In this document: positions 1 to 6,107 of the stretch, in pieces
Position numbering within the stretch: the stretch's first letter is position 1
Layout: the number at the start of each line of letters is the position of its first letter
Source: JAHECQ01 sp047638695
GTDB taxonomy: Bacteria > Actinomycetota > Acidimicrobiia > Acidimicrobiales > SZUA-35
Reading direction: 5' to 3'
Length of the DNA: 7,579 nt
NCBI GenBank assembly: GCA_047638695.1
Contig: JBLINY010000172.1
Location: 1-7,579 of the forward strand
Position numbers and translations under genes: made by a program
The notes under the pieces: generated by a model
What the model was told of the DNA's origin: nothing
Database searches by the model: none
The model's input: the letters and a program-made list of their open reading frames with translations, nothing else

Positions 1-368
1 TCGCCCATCACATGGTCTGCTGTGACAATGCAGAACACACCCTCTGGGTCGCGTGCTTTCACCACGGCACAGGCGAGAGCAACGGCTGCCGCCGTGTCAC
101 GACGAACTGGTTCGCCGATGATGTTCTGGGCCGGCAGGTCAGGGGAGCATTCGATGGTGGCGGCCACAAGGTCGGCGCTGGTGAGCACCAGCACTCGTTC
201 CGGTGGTATCAGCCCATCGAGCCGATCAACCGCCATCTCAAGCATTGTCCGGTCGCCTAGGAGCGACAGCAACTGCTTCGGACGGCCCATGGTGCTGGCC
301 GGCCAAAAGCGTTCGCCGTAGCCGCCGGCCAAGATTACGGCCCAGTTGTGCATGTCAGTTCCGGTCAT
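1..368 (-). CDS. manC: Mannose-1-phosphate guanylyltransferase (GDP-mannose pyrophosphorylase), N-terminal part, cut by window edge
   Basis: Makes GDP-mannose and pyrophosphate from mannose-1-phosphate and GTP in the cytoplasm, supplying the donor for mannosyl transfer or the precursor of GDP-fucose/rhamnose-type sugars. Only 122 codons are visible; the family is about 350 residues (single domain) or about 470 (fused to phosphomannose isomerase), and the C-terminus is beyond position 1. Seen directly: the nucleotide-binding signature ILAGGYGERFWPAS (residues 12-25) followed by RPKQLL (29-34), the GEPVRRDTAAAVALA segment (about 85-99) matching the family's P..RNTA.A motif, and TADH at 116-119. 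The ATG at 368 is chosen because GAAGGGGAG lies 5 bases upstream and the ATG forms an ATGA overlap with the stop of the preceding glycosyltransferase, implying translational coupling. Assignment to the ManC/GMP family is strong. Whether it is bifunctional cannot be seen. Confidence 0.93.
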   Translation of the reverse strand, partial: MTGTDMHNWAVILAGGYGERFWPASTMGRPKQLLSLLGDRTMLEMAVDRLDGLIPPERVLVLTSADLVAATIECSPDLPAQNIIGEPVRRDTAAAVALACAVVKARDPEGVFCIVTADHVMG

Positions 369-1594
369 CGTGGCTCCCCTTCAATCAACTCTTCAAACAA
401 CTTCTCGTACGCCTCTGCCTGGGCCGCCGGTGTCATCCATTGCTCGACAAACTCGCGCCCTCGATCGCCCATGTCTGCGAGCAACTCGCTGTCAGCCAAC
501 ATCTCCTCGAGCGCAACCAGGAAGGCTGCCTCGTCGTTCGGTGGCACCGAGCACCCGGCCTCAGCACGAGCGATGACCATGTCCACTTCAGAACCGGTAT
601 CGATCGAAGCCAGAAGGGCCCGCCCCGCGGCCAGAACGCCATAGAGCTTCGATGGCGTGCTCGACTTCGACAATCCGGCCTTGAGCAGGATCAGATGAAG
701 ATCGGCCGCTCCGAGTACATCGTTGACCTGATCGCGAGGGGCGAAGTCGGTGACGAGAACATTCGGGAGGTCGGCTGCCCACTCATCGACCGCACGGCGC
801 GCCGCTCCCTCTCCGTTGATCACGAAATGGACATCAGGACGGTCGGCCCAGGCCAAAGCGGCGGCCCGGACCAGATCGAAGGACTGCGACAGCCCGACGT
901 TGCCGGAATACATCACCACCGTCTTGGCCCCGAGGCCATGGCGATGGCGATAGGCCGTCTGCCGGTCGACGGTCTTGATCCTGTCAAGATCGACGAAGTT
1001 GTGGATGATCCGCACCTTCTTGGGATCGGTCTTTGCTCGAACGTTTCCAGCCTGATCCTCGGAAAGAACAGTGACTGCGCCGGCTCGTCGATAGACCGAT
1101 CGCTCGTGCTTCTCGGCCAACCCGATCGCGCGGGGATTACTGAGCGCCCCGAGTTCAACCGCGACATCCGGAAAGATGTCTTGGACGTTGAAGATAAATG
1201 GCACCCGCCAGCGCCGTGCCAGAACCGATGCCGCGTCGCCAAGGAAAATCGGCGGCGACATTCCCAACACGATGTCGGGACGGCCAAGGGTAAGTGCGGC
1301 CGCCGTGACCAGTGATGTGAATCCGCCGAAACCGACGGCTCGGGCCGGAATATTCGTCTTGGCCGTTGGGAACGGCCAGACCCGCGTGATTGTGCCGAAC
1401 GGGGTCGTTTCGCGACGCCACGGTCGGCCGCTCCACTCGGGTTCGACCTTGTGTTGGTGGTACCAGGGAAGGCTGGTGACGACGTCGACCCTGTGACCTC
1501 GCTCGGCCAAGGCCAGCACCAGGTTGGTCATTACCTCACCGGTAGCGGCATGGAGGTCAGGTTCGAAGTGGGGGCAGAGCAGAAGCAGCTTCAT
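365..1594 (-). CDS. GT4-type glycosyltransferase, WbuB/WcaI-like
   Basis: A 409-residue cytoplasmic GT-B glycosyltransferase expected to add one sugar to a lipid-linked oligosaccharide. The N-terminal domain opens with MKLLLLCPHFEPD, then G19 and LALAERGHRVDVVTSLPWY (28-45), the usual opening of the WbuB/WcaI group. FNVQDIFPDVAVELG (135-149) and RIIHNFVDLDRI (195-206) are further family blocks. The C-terminal domain has YSGNVGLSQSFD (229-240) and STPSKLYGVLAAGRALLAS (312-330), followed by SEVD (335-338). The GT4 E-x7-E pair is not present in classical form: the second Glu position is G319. I recall this as usual for WcaI-like proteins, so it need not mean loss of activity. Characterised relatives move L-fucose or N-acetyl-fucosamine (WcaI, WbuB), but acceptor and donor cannot be read from sequence. 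The start at 1594 overlaps the previous gene's stop as ATGA. No clear Shine-Dalgarno precedes it, suggesting coupled re-initiation. Confidence 0.88.
   Translation of the reverse strand: MKLLLLCPHFEPDLHAATGEVMTNLVLALAERGHRVDVVTSLPWYHQHKVEPEWSGRPWRRETTPFGTITRVWPFPTAKTNIPARAVGFGGFTSLVTAAALTLGRPDIVLGMSPPIFLGDAASVLARRWRVPFIFNVQDIFPDVAVELGALSNPRAIGLAEKHERSVYRRAGAVTVLSEDQAGNVRAKTDPKKVRIIHNFVDLDRIKTVDRQTAYRHRHGLGAKTVVMYSGNVGLSQSFDLVRAAALAWADRPDVHFVINGEGAARRAVDEWAADLPNVLVTDFAPRDQVNDVLGAADLHLILLKAGLSKSSTPSKLYGVLAAGRALLASIDTGSEVDMVIARAEAGCSVPPNDEAAFLVALEEMLADSELLADMGDRGREFVEQWMTPAAQAEAYEKLFEELIEGEPR
374..382 (-). promoter_or_regulatory. Ribosome binding site of manC
   Basis: GAAGGGGAG on the minus strand, 5 bases before the ATG at 368 and lying inside the 3' end of the upstream glycosyltransferase gene. 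It supports the ATG at 368 over the in-frame ATG five codons further in. Confidence 0.6.
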
Positions 1595-2709
1595 CCGAGA
1601 GTGTCACAATAGGCGCTGATGAGCGCCGCGGCCGCGCTTGCAGGTCCGAAGTCGGCCGCTCGAGCCACACCGAGCCGGCGCAACTCGGCAGCTCGCTCAG
1701 GATCATCCAGAACCGATGCCAGGCCGGCGGCCAGGGCCGTCGGACTTTCCGGTTCGACAAGCAACGCCGCTCCCCCACAGACCGGCCCCAGTGCTGTGGC
1801 ATCGGCGGCAACTACCGGTGTATTTCGAGCCATCGCCTCGAGAACCGGGTTGCCGAATCCTTCGTACACCGATGGGAACGCCAATACGGCTGCCTGACGG
1901 ATGAGCTGGTCGAGCAGCGGCGCTGACACCCGGCCCAGATGTCGAACACGCGACCCCAGATCGGCTGCCTGCCGCTCGACTTCATCGGCCGCCGCCCCCT
2001 GGCCACCCGTGAACACCAACTGGAGATCGGGGTACGCGTCGGCCAGCTGGGCAAACGCCCCGAGAGCATCGGCGTGTCGCTTGTGGCGGTGGGTAACTGC
2101 TGGATAGAGCACATACCGCCCGAGACCATTGATCAACTGCTGATCGGCCTCAGACACCTCCGCCGGAGACAAGATTTGATGAACGGGTGGAACCACCGCG
2201 ATGCGTTTGGGCTCGCACCCAAAACGTTCGATCAGGCGATTCGCGGTGAACTCTGATGGAACAATCAGGCGATCGGCGGTTCGAGCAGCCCGGGGCAACA
2301 TCACAGCAAACCATCGACGCTGACCGGCCGAAAAGTTCGCAGGAAGATCAACAGGTTGGAGGTCGTGGATGGTCACGATGCTGCGACCCCTTGGCCAGCC
2401 GAGTGGCAACACGCCCCCGCCGTGATGAACAAGGCGGTCGCGACGAGATGCCATCGCCAGCCACGAACACTCGAGGCCAAAGCGCAGAGGCTTCAGTGCC
2501 ACATCCACGGGCAACGTTTCGACTCGGTACCGATCGCCAAGGTGCGGATAGGCCCGGAGCAGAGCAGGCTGGCAGTAGAGGGTGAGGGCCAGGTCGTGCT
2601 CGTGGCCGGCGATGGCATTGAGCAGTCCGACGGTGTACTCCTCGCTGCCCCCAACCACGCCGGGAATCAGCCACAGCAGGTTCACGCCAACCGAGTTTCG
2701 AGCGGTCAT
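1591..2709 (-). CDS. GT4-type glycosyltransferase
   Basis: A 372-residue GT-B fold retaining glycosyltransferase, probably cytoplasmic and acting on a growing lipid-linked glycan. The N-terminal domain carries the glycine-rich loop PGVVGGSEEYTVGL (16-29). SIVTIHDLQPVDLP (110-123) and RLIVPSEFTANRLIERFG (147-164) are typical of the GT4 mannosyl/rhamnosyltransferase-like group. In the donor-binding domain YPAVTHRHKRH (202-212) provides the basic residues expected to contact the nucleotide diphosphate. SVYEGFGNPVLEAMARNTPVV (280-300) gives the classical E283-x7-E291 motif. Length is normal and no membrane segment is seen. The ATG at 2709 overlaps the upstream stop (ATGA, 2706-2709); GGAG lies rather far upstream, so coupling probably drives translation. 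With manC in the same operon, GDP-mannose is a plausible donor, but this is inference; rhamnose or xylose donors are equally possible. Confidence 0.9.
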   Translation of the reverse strand: MTARNSVGVNLLWLIPGVVGGSEEYTVGLLNAIAGHEHDLALTLYCQPALLRAYPHLGDRYRVETLPVDVALKPLRFGLECSWLAMASRRDRLVHHGGGVLPLGWPRGRSIVTIHDLQPVDLPANFSAGQRRWFAVMLPRAARTADRLIVPSEFTANRLIERFGCEPKRIAVVPPVHQILSPAEVSEADQQLINGLGRYVLYPAVTHRHKRHADALGAFAQLADAYPDLQLVFTGGQGAAADEVERQAADLGSRVRHLGRVSAPLLDQLIRQAAVLAFPSVYEGFGNPVLEAMARNTPVVAADATALGPVCGGAALLVEPESPTALAAGLASVLDDPERAAELRRLGVARAADFGPASAAAALISAYCDTLG

Positions 2710-3830
2710 TGGGGCAATGCTCCGCCACCTGATGCGGTATTCGCCAACACCGAATCAAAGACATCGGCGTAACCGGTCCCAGCAGCAGCCCAGGTAAGAG
2801 CCCCAGCCCGTCGCTGGCCGTCTTCAGACAGCCGTTTCGCCACGACCGGATCGTTGAGCACCTGTTGTATGGCATCAGCGATCTCGAACGGCTTCGTCGG
2901 GTCAACGAGTAGCGCCGCTCCCCCTGCCACCTCCTCGGTCGCGGTACCCCTCGAGGTAACGACCGGGGTGCCGTGGGCCATAGCTTCGACCACGGGGAGT
3001 CCGAATCCCTCGGCCAGTGACGGCAGAAGAAAGACGCTGGCAGCGCGGTAGAGGGCGTGAAGGTCGGCTTCGTCTACTCGGCCGACCCTGTGCACTCGCG
3101 ATCCGAGCGGAGCGAGCACGTCGGCCCCGTCGATCACCCAGCCGTCGGGGCCAGCTACTACCAGCGGCAGATCCTTGACCTCCGACATAGCGGCCACCAA
3201 CGCCGGAAGGTTCTTGCGGGGTTCGAGCGTTCCGACCCAAAGGGCAAAGGTCTTGGGCAACCCGAGCCGATGTCGGGTTTGTTCTGCCTCCGCGTCGCTC
3301 ACCTCGGGCACCGCGACTCCTAGTGGCACGACATGAACCCTGTTGTGATCTGCGCCAGCGTCGGTGACGTCATCGGCTACCAGCTGTGTCGGGCACACAA
3401 TGGCGGCGGCCCGCTCGAGCGTGACCTTCCAGGCCCGCGGGAAGAACGTCCGGCCTCGGCTGCTGAGGTGTTCGGGGTGGTGGAGAAAGTCGATGTCGTT
3501 GACCGTGACGACCGTGGGGACTGTTGCCGGCGGCACCACCATGGCTCCGGCCCAGATCAGATCGACCGGACCGGTCTGACGTTCAACGGCGAACCGTCCG
3601 AAACGATGCCAACCCTCGTAGAGCACCGGTCGCGGTACAGCGAAGTGGTGGACGGGAATGGGAAGGTCCACCACTTCATTCTCATCGACAGCATGACGGG
3701 CGGCCACACCCACGAGCTCGAATCGGCCTGATTCCTGAAGGCCGTCCAGCACTCCGCGTGTAGCCCGAGCCGTACCGCCGGGCACGCGATGCCAGAACTG
3801 TTCGACTGTGACGGCTACGCGGGGCAGCAG
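2706..3830 (-). CDS. GT4-type glycosyltransferase with probable CTG start
   Basis: A GT-B fold glycosyltransferase, about 374 residues if started at the CTG at 3830. The first conventional start in frame is GTG at 3785 (359 residues), but the open frame continues upstream and encodes LLPRVAVTVEQFWHR just before VPGGTARATRG. That is the expected first beta strand leading into the glycine loop (PGGT, 17-20), which a GT-B enzyme needs. An in-frame TAG at 3840-3842 closes the frame, and only CTG codons (3836, 3830, 3827) lie between. AGGTAGGGG lies 6 bases before the CTG at 3830. Other motifs in the long numbering: VVTVNDIDFLHHPEH (107-121), FALWVGTLEPRKNLPAL (195-211, basic pair R205-K206) and SLAEGFGLPVVEAMAHGTPVV (271-291) with E274-x7-E282. 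The family call is firm, the substrate is unknown, and the exact start is uncertain. The gap to the preceding UXS gene is 13 bases. Confidence 0.88.
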   Translation of the reverse strand: MLPRVAVTVEQFWHRVPGGTARATRGVLDGLQESGRFELVGVAARHAVDENEVVDLPIPVHHFAVPRPVLYEGWHRFGRFAVERQTGPVDLIWAGAMVVPPATVPTVVTVNDIDFLHHPEHLSSRGRTFFPRAWKVTLERAAAIVCPTQLVADDVTDAGADHNRVHVVPLGVAVPEVSDAEAEQTRHRLGLPKTFALWVGTLEPRKNLPALVAAMSEVKDLPLVVAGPDGWVIDGADVLAPLGSRVHRVGRVDEADLHALYRAASVFLLPSLAEGFGLPVVEAMAHGTPVVTSRGTATEEVAGGAALLVDPTKPFEIADAIQQVLNDPVVAKRLSEDGQRRAGALTWAAAGTGYADVFDSVLANTASGGGALPQ

Positions 3831-3836
3831 ACCCAG

Positions 3837-3845
3837 CCCCTACCT
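3837..3845 (-). promoter_or_regulatory. Ribosome binding site supporting the CTG start of the third glycosyltransferase
   Basis: Minus-strand AGGTAGGGG begins within the UXS stop codon and ends 6 bases before CTG 3830 (9 before CTG 3827). No comparable purine-rich sequence precedes the GTG at 3785. It contains the in-frame TAG that limits the upstream extension of the gene. Confidence 0.5.
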
Positions 3846-4782
3846 AGCGGTCCAGCACGGACGCGAAGTGCTCGATCGTCCGAGTCAAGCCATCGTCGAG
3901 CCCGACGACAGGTTCCCAACCCAGCTCGCGTCGGGCCACCGTGAGTTCAGGCCGACGCTGCATGGGGTCGTCCTTGGGAAGAGGATGGAACGACAGCTCG
4001 CTCGAACTATTCGTGAGTTCGATCACCTTCTCGGCCAACTCCCGGACCGTGAACTCAAACTCGCTCCCGATATTCACTGGTAACTGATAGTCACTATCGA
4101 AGAGTGCCAACTGGCCAGCCACCTGGTCGTCGACGTAGCAGAAGCTGCGCGTCTGTTGACCTTCGCCATAGATGCTCATGGGCTCGTTCTTTAGGGCCTG
4201 CATGATGAAGTTCGAGACCACTCGTCCATCCTCAGGGCGCATCCGGGGCCCGTACGTGTTGAAGGTGCGGACGATACGAACATCGACGCCCCGATCACGG
4301 TGGTAGGCAATGGTGAGGGCCTCGGCGAAGCGCTTGGCCTCGTCGTACATACTGCGCGGACCGATGGGGTTGACATTGCCCCAATAGGTCTCGGGTTGGG
4401 GATGAACCAACGGATCGCCATAGACCTCGCTGGTAGAATTGAGATGGAACTTGGCGTTCTTCTCAAGGGCCAGCCCGAGGCAGTTGTGTGTGCCGAGACT
4501 GCCGACCTTCAGGATCTGAATCGGGATTTTGGCGAAGTCGATGGGCGAAGCCGGGCTGGCAAGGTGCATGACCGCATCCACTGGCCCGGGAACCCAGATG
4601 TGGTTCGACACGTCATGTCGGACGAACTCGAAGCGCCGCTCTTCAAAAAGGTGTTCGATGTTCTCGACCCGGCCGGTGCGCAGATTGTCGATACAGACAA
4701 CTCGGTCTCCCCGGTCGACGAGCCGATCGCAAAGATGCGAACCAAGAAAGCCGGCTCCACCGGTTACAACAATGCGAGCCAC
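3844..4782 (-). CDS. uxs: UDP-glucuronate decarboxylase (UDP-xylose synthase), SDR family
   Basis: A 312-residue NAD-dependent extended SDR that oxidises UDP-glucuronate at C4, decarboxylates it and re-reduces it to UDP-xylose. The preceding gene makes its substrate. Seen: nucleotide-binding TGGAGFLGSHL (7-17), D32 after the second strand (NAD preference), HLASPASP (73-80), GSLGTHNCLGLA (94-105), STSEVYGDPLVHPQ (116-129), YWGNVNPIGPRS (133-144), the Y146-x3-K150 catalytic pair, RTFNTYGPRMRPEDGRVVSNFI (about 172-193) and QQTRSFCYVDD (209-219). The STSEVYGDPLVHPQPE / YWGNVNPIG / DGRVVSNFI combination separates UXS from dTDP-glucose dehydratases and epimerases. E119 and an Arg at 276/277 match the decarboxylase residues known in this family. 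Length is normal for bacterial single-domain UXS. The start is GTG at 4782, 4 bases after the UGD stop, with only a weak Shine-Dalgarno, so coupling is likely. Confidence 0.95.
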   Translation of the reverse strand: MARIVVTGGAGFLGSHLCDRLVDRGDRVVCIDNLRTGRVENIEHLFEERRFEFVRHDVSNHIWVPGPVDAVMHLASPASPIDFAKIPIQILKVGSLGTHNCLGLALEKNAKFHLNSTSEVYGDPLVHPQPETYWGNVNPIGPRSMYDEAKRFAEALTIAYHRDRGVDVRIVRTFNTYGPRMRPEDGRVVSNFIMQALKNEPMSIYGEGQQTRSFCYVDDQVAGQLALFDSDYQLPVNIGSEFEFTVRELAEKVIELTNSSSELSFHPLPKDDPMQRRPELTVARRELGWEPVVGLDDGLTRTIEHFASVLDR

Positions 4783-4786
4783 GAGG

Positions 4787-6064
4787 TCAGCGTCCCACGC
4801 CGCGGTAGGAGAATCCTCGTTGCCTCAAGGCGTGGCGGTCCAGAATATTGCGGCCGTCGACAACGGCTCGACCGACCATCTGCTCGGCGACCTGATCAAG
4901 ATCCAACCAGCGGAAGTCATCCCACTCGGTTAGGACAGCCAGGACATCGGCATCCTTCAGCGCTGCGTAGGGGTCGTCGGCGACCTCAAGCTCGGGCAGC
5001 TCGCCTACCGGACCCTTCACAGCCGGGTCGTAACCGATGACAAGAACGCCTTTGGCCACCAATCGCTTGATGACCTCGAGCGAGGGTGATTGACGAAGAT
5101 CGTCGGTGCCAGCCTTGAAAGTAAGCCCCCAAACGCCGACGCGCTTGCCAGCAGGGACGGGTCCGAGCTCCTCCAGGATCTTGTTGGCAGTCCGTTCGAA
5201 TTGGTCCTCATTCACGGCGAGCACCTCGCGAAGGAACGTGAAATCGTAGCCCGCGTCCTCGGCGATCTTGGCCAGCGCCACGGTGTCTTTGGGGAAGCAG
5301 CTTCCGCCCCAACCGGGGCCCGGATGAAGAAACTCTTTGCCAATACGGTGGTCGTAACCCATACCGAGGACGACATCGTTTACGTCTGCACCGACGGCCT
5401 CGCACAGATTGGCGACGGCATTGATGAATGACAGCTTCGACGCCAGAAAAGCATTGGATGCGTACTTGATCGTCTCGGCCGACTTCGGATCGGTGACCAT
5501 GATCGGTGCGTTGACTTTGCTGTACAGGGCGGCAACTCGAATTGCTGCTTCCTGGTCAGTCGACCCAATGACGACCCGGTCGGGATTCAGGAAGTCGTCG
5601 ACGGCCGTTCCCTCTCGTAGGAATTCAGGGTTCGAGACCACCGCAACGTCACGGCGGGCGAGAACCCGGCCAACGACCTCGGTCGATCCGACCGGCACGG
5701 TCGATTTGTTGACGACGACAGAGTTGGCCGGAAGAACAGGCGCAATCTCTGCTGCCACCGCCTGGAGGTAGCTGAGATCAGCTGCCCCATCATCGCCTTG
5801 AGGCGTCGGAACACACAGATAGTGGAATTCGGCCTCTTTCGACGCGACGGCAGAACCAATCACGAAGCGCAGCTTTCCGCTGGCCAAACCCTCGGTTACT
5901 AGCTCCTGAAGACCCTGTTCCACGATGGGAACGTCGCCGGCTTGAAGCCGCGCCACTTTCTCCTCGTCGATATCAGCGCAAATGACGTCATGGCCGAGGT
6001 GAGCGAAGCAAGCGCCAGTGGTGAGACCCACATAACCCGTTCCGATTATCGCGATCGTTGCCAA
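4787..6064 (-). CDS. ugd: UDP-glucose 6-dehydrogenase
   Basis: Oxidises UDP-glucose to UDP-glucuronate with two NAD+ in the cytoplasm, feeding the UXS encoded next. In 425-residue numbering: Rossmann motif IIGTGYVGL (6-14), CVPTPQG (84-90), NKSTVPVGS (119-127), SNPEFLREG (144-152), AETIKYASNAFLASK (196-210) with K200 and N204, GWGGSCFPKD (251-260) with catalytic Cys256 and Asp260, and VWGLTFKAGTDDLRQSPS (311-328). All residues expected for catalysis are present and length fits the family. The start is taken as TTG at 6064: AAGGAG stands 6 bases upstream and the protein then begins MATIAIIGTGYVGL, as is usual for UGD. The longest open frame begins at an ATG at 6124, but that would add 20 unconserved residues and overlap the LCP gene. 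It ends 4 bases before the UXS start. Essentially certain. Confidence 0.97.
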   Translation of the reverse strand: MATIAIIGTGYVGLTTGACFAHLGHDVICADIDEEKVARLQAGDVPIVEQGLQELVTEGLASGKLRFVIGSAVASKEAEFHYLCVPTPQGDDGAADLSYLQAVAAEIAPVLPANSVVVNKSTVPVGSTEVVGRVLARRDVAVVSNPEFLREGTAVDDFLNPDRVVIGSTDQEAAIRVAALYSKVNAPIMVTDPKSAETIKYASNAFLASKLSFINAVANLCEAVGADVNDVVLGMGYDHRIGKEFLHPGPGWGGSCFPKDTVALAKIAEDAGYDFTFLREVLAVNEDQFERTANKILEELGPVPAGKRVGVWGLTFKAGTDDLRQSPSLEVIKRLVAKGVLVIGYDPAVKGPVGELPELEVADDPYAALKDADVLAVLTEWDDFRWLDLDQVAEQMVGRAVVDGRNILDRHALRQRGFSYRGVGR

Positions 6065-6070
6065 CGCAGA

Positions 6071-6076
6071 CTCCTT
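6071..6076 (-). promoter_or_regulatory. Shine-Dalgarno fixing the TTG start of ugd
   Basis: Minus-strand AAGGAG, 6 bases before the TTG at 6064, within the 43-base LCP-ugd gap (6065-6107). It is the best Shine-Dalgarno in the window and decides the start. I see no terminator stem-loop or convincing promoter in this gap, so the LCP gene is probably co-transcribed with ugd. Confidence 0.75.
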
Positions 6077-6107
6077 GGAGAGGACATTGAAGGATAACGC
6101 CGACGAA

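Noticed and set aside
203..1315. 370-codon plus-strand open frame
   Set aside because: Antisense to the WbuB-like glycosyltransferase; its translation shows no recognisable domain and is rich in Arg/Pro/Gly as expected from reading GC-rich coding DNA backwards.
2348..2905. 185-codon minus-strand frame across the junction of two glycosyltransferases
   Set aside because: Out-of-frame shadow; both real genes have intact motifs through this stretch, so it does not indicate a frameshift or an extra gene.
4300..5040. 246-codon plus-strand open frame spanning the UXS-ugd junction
   Set aside because: Antisense to the UXS start and ugd end; low-complexity Arg/Pro-rich end, no ribosome binding site or domain.
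6065..6107. Possible promoter or terminator in the largest intergenic gap
   Set aside because: Only 43 bases, holding a clear Shine-Dalgarno but no stem-loop with T-run and no convincing -35/-10 pair.
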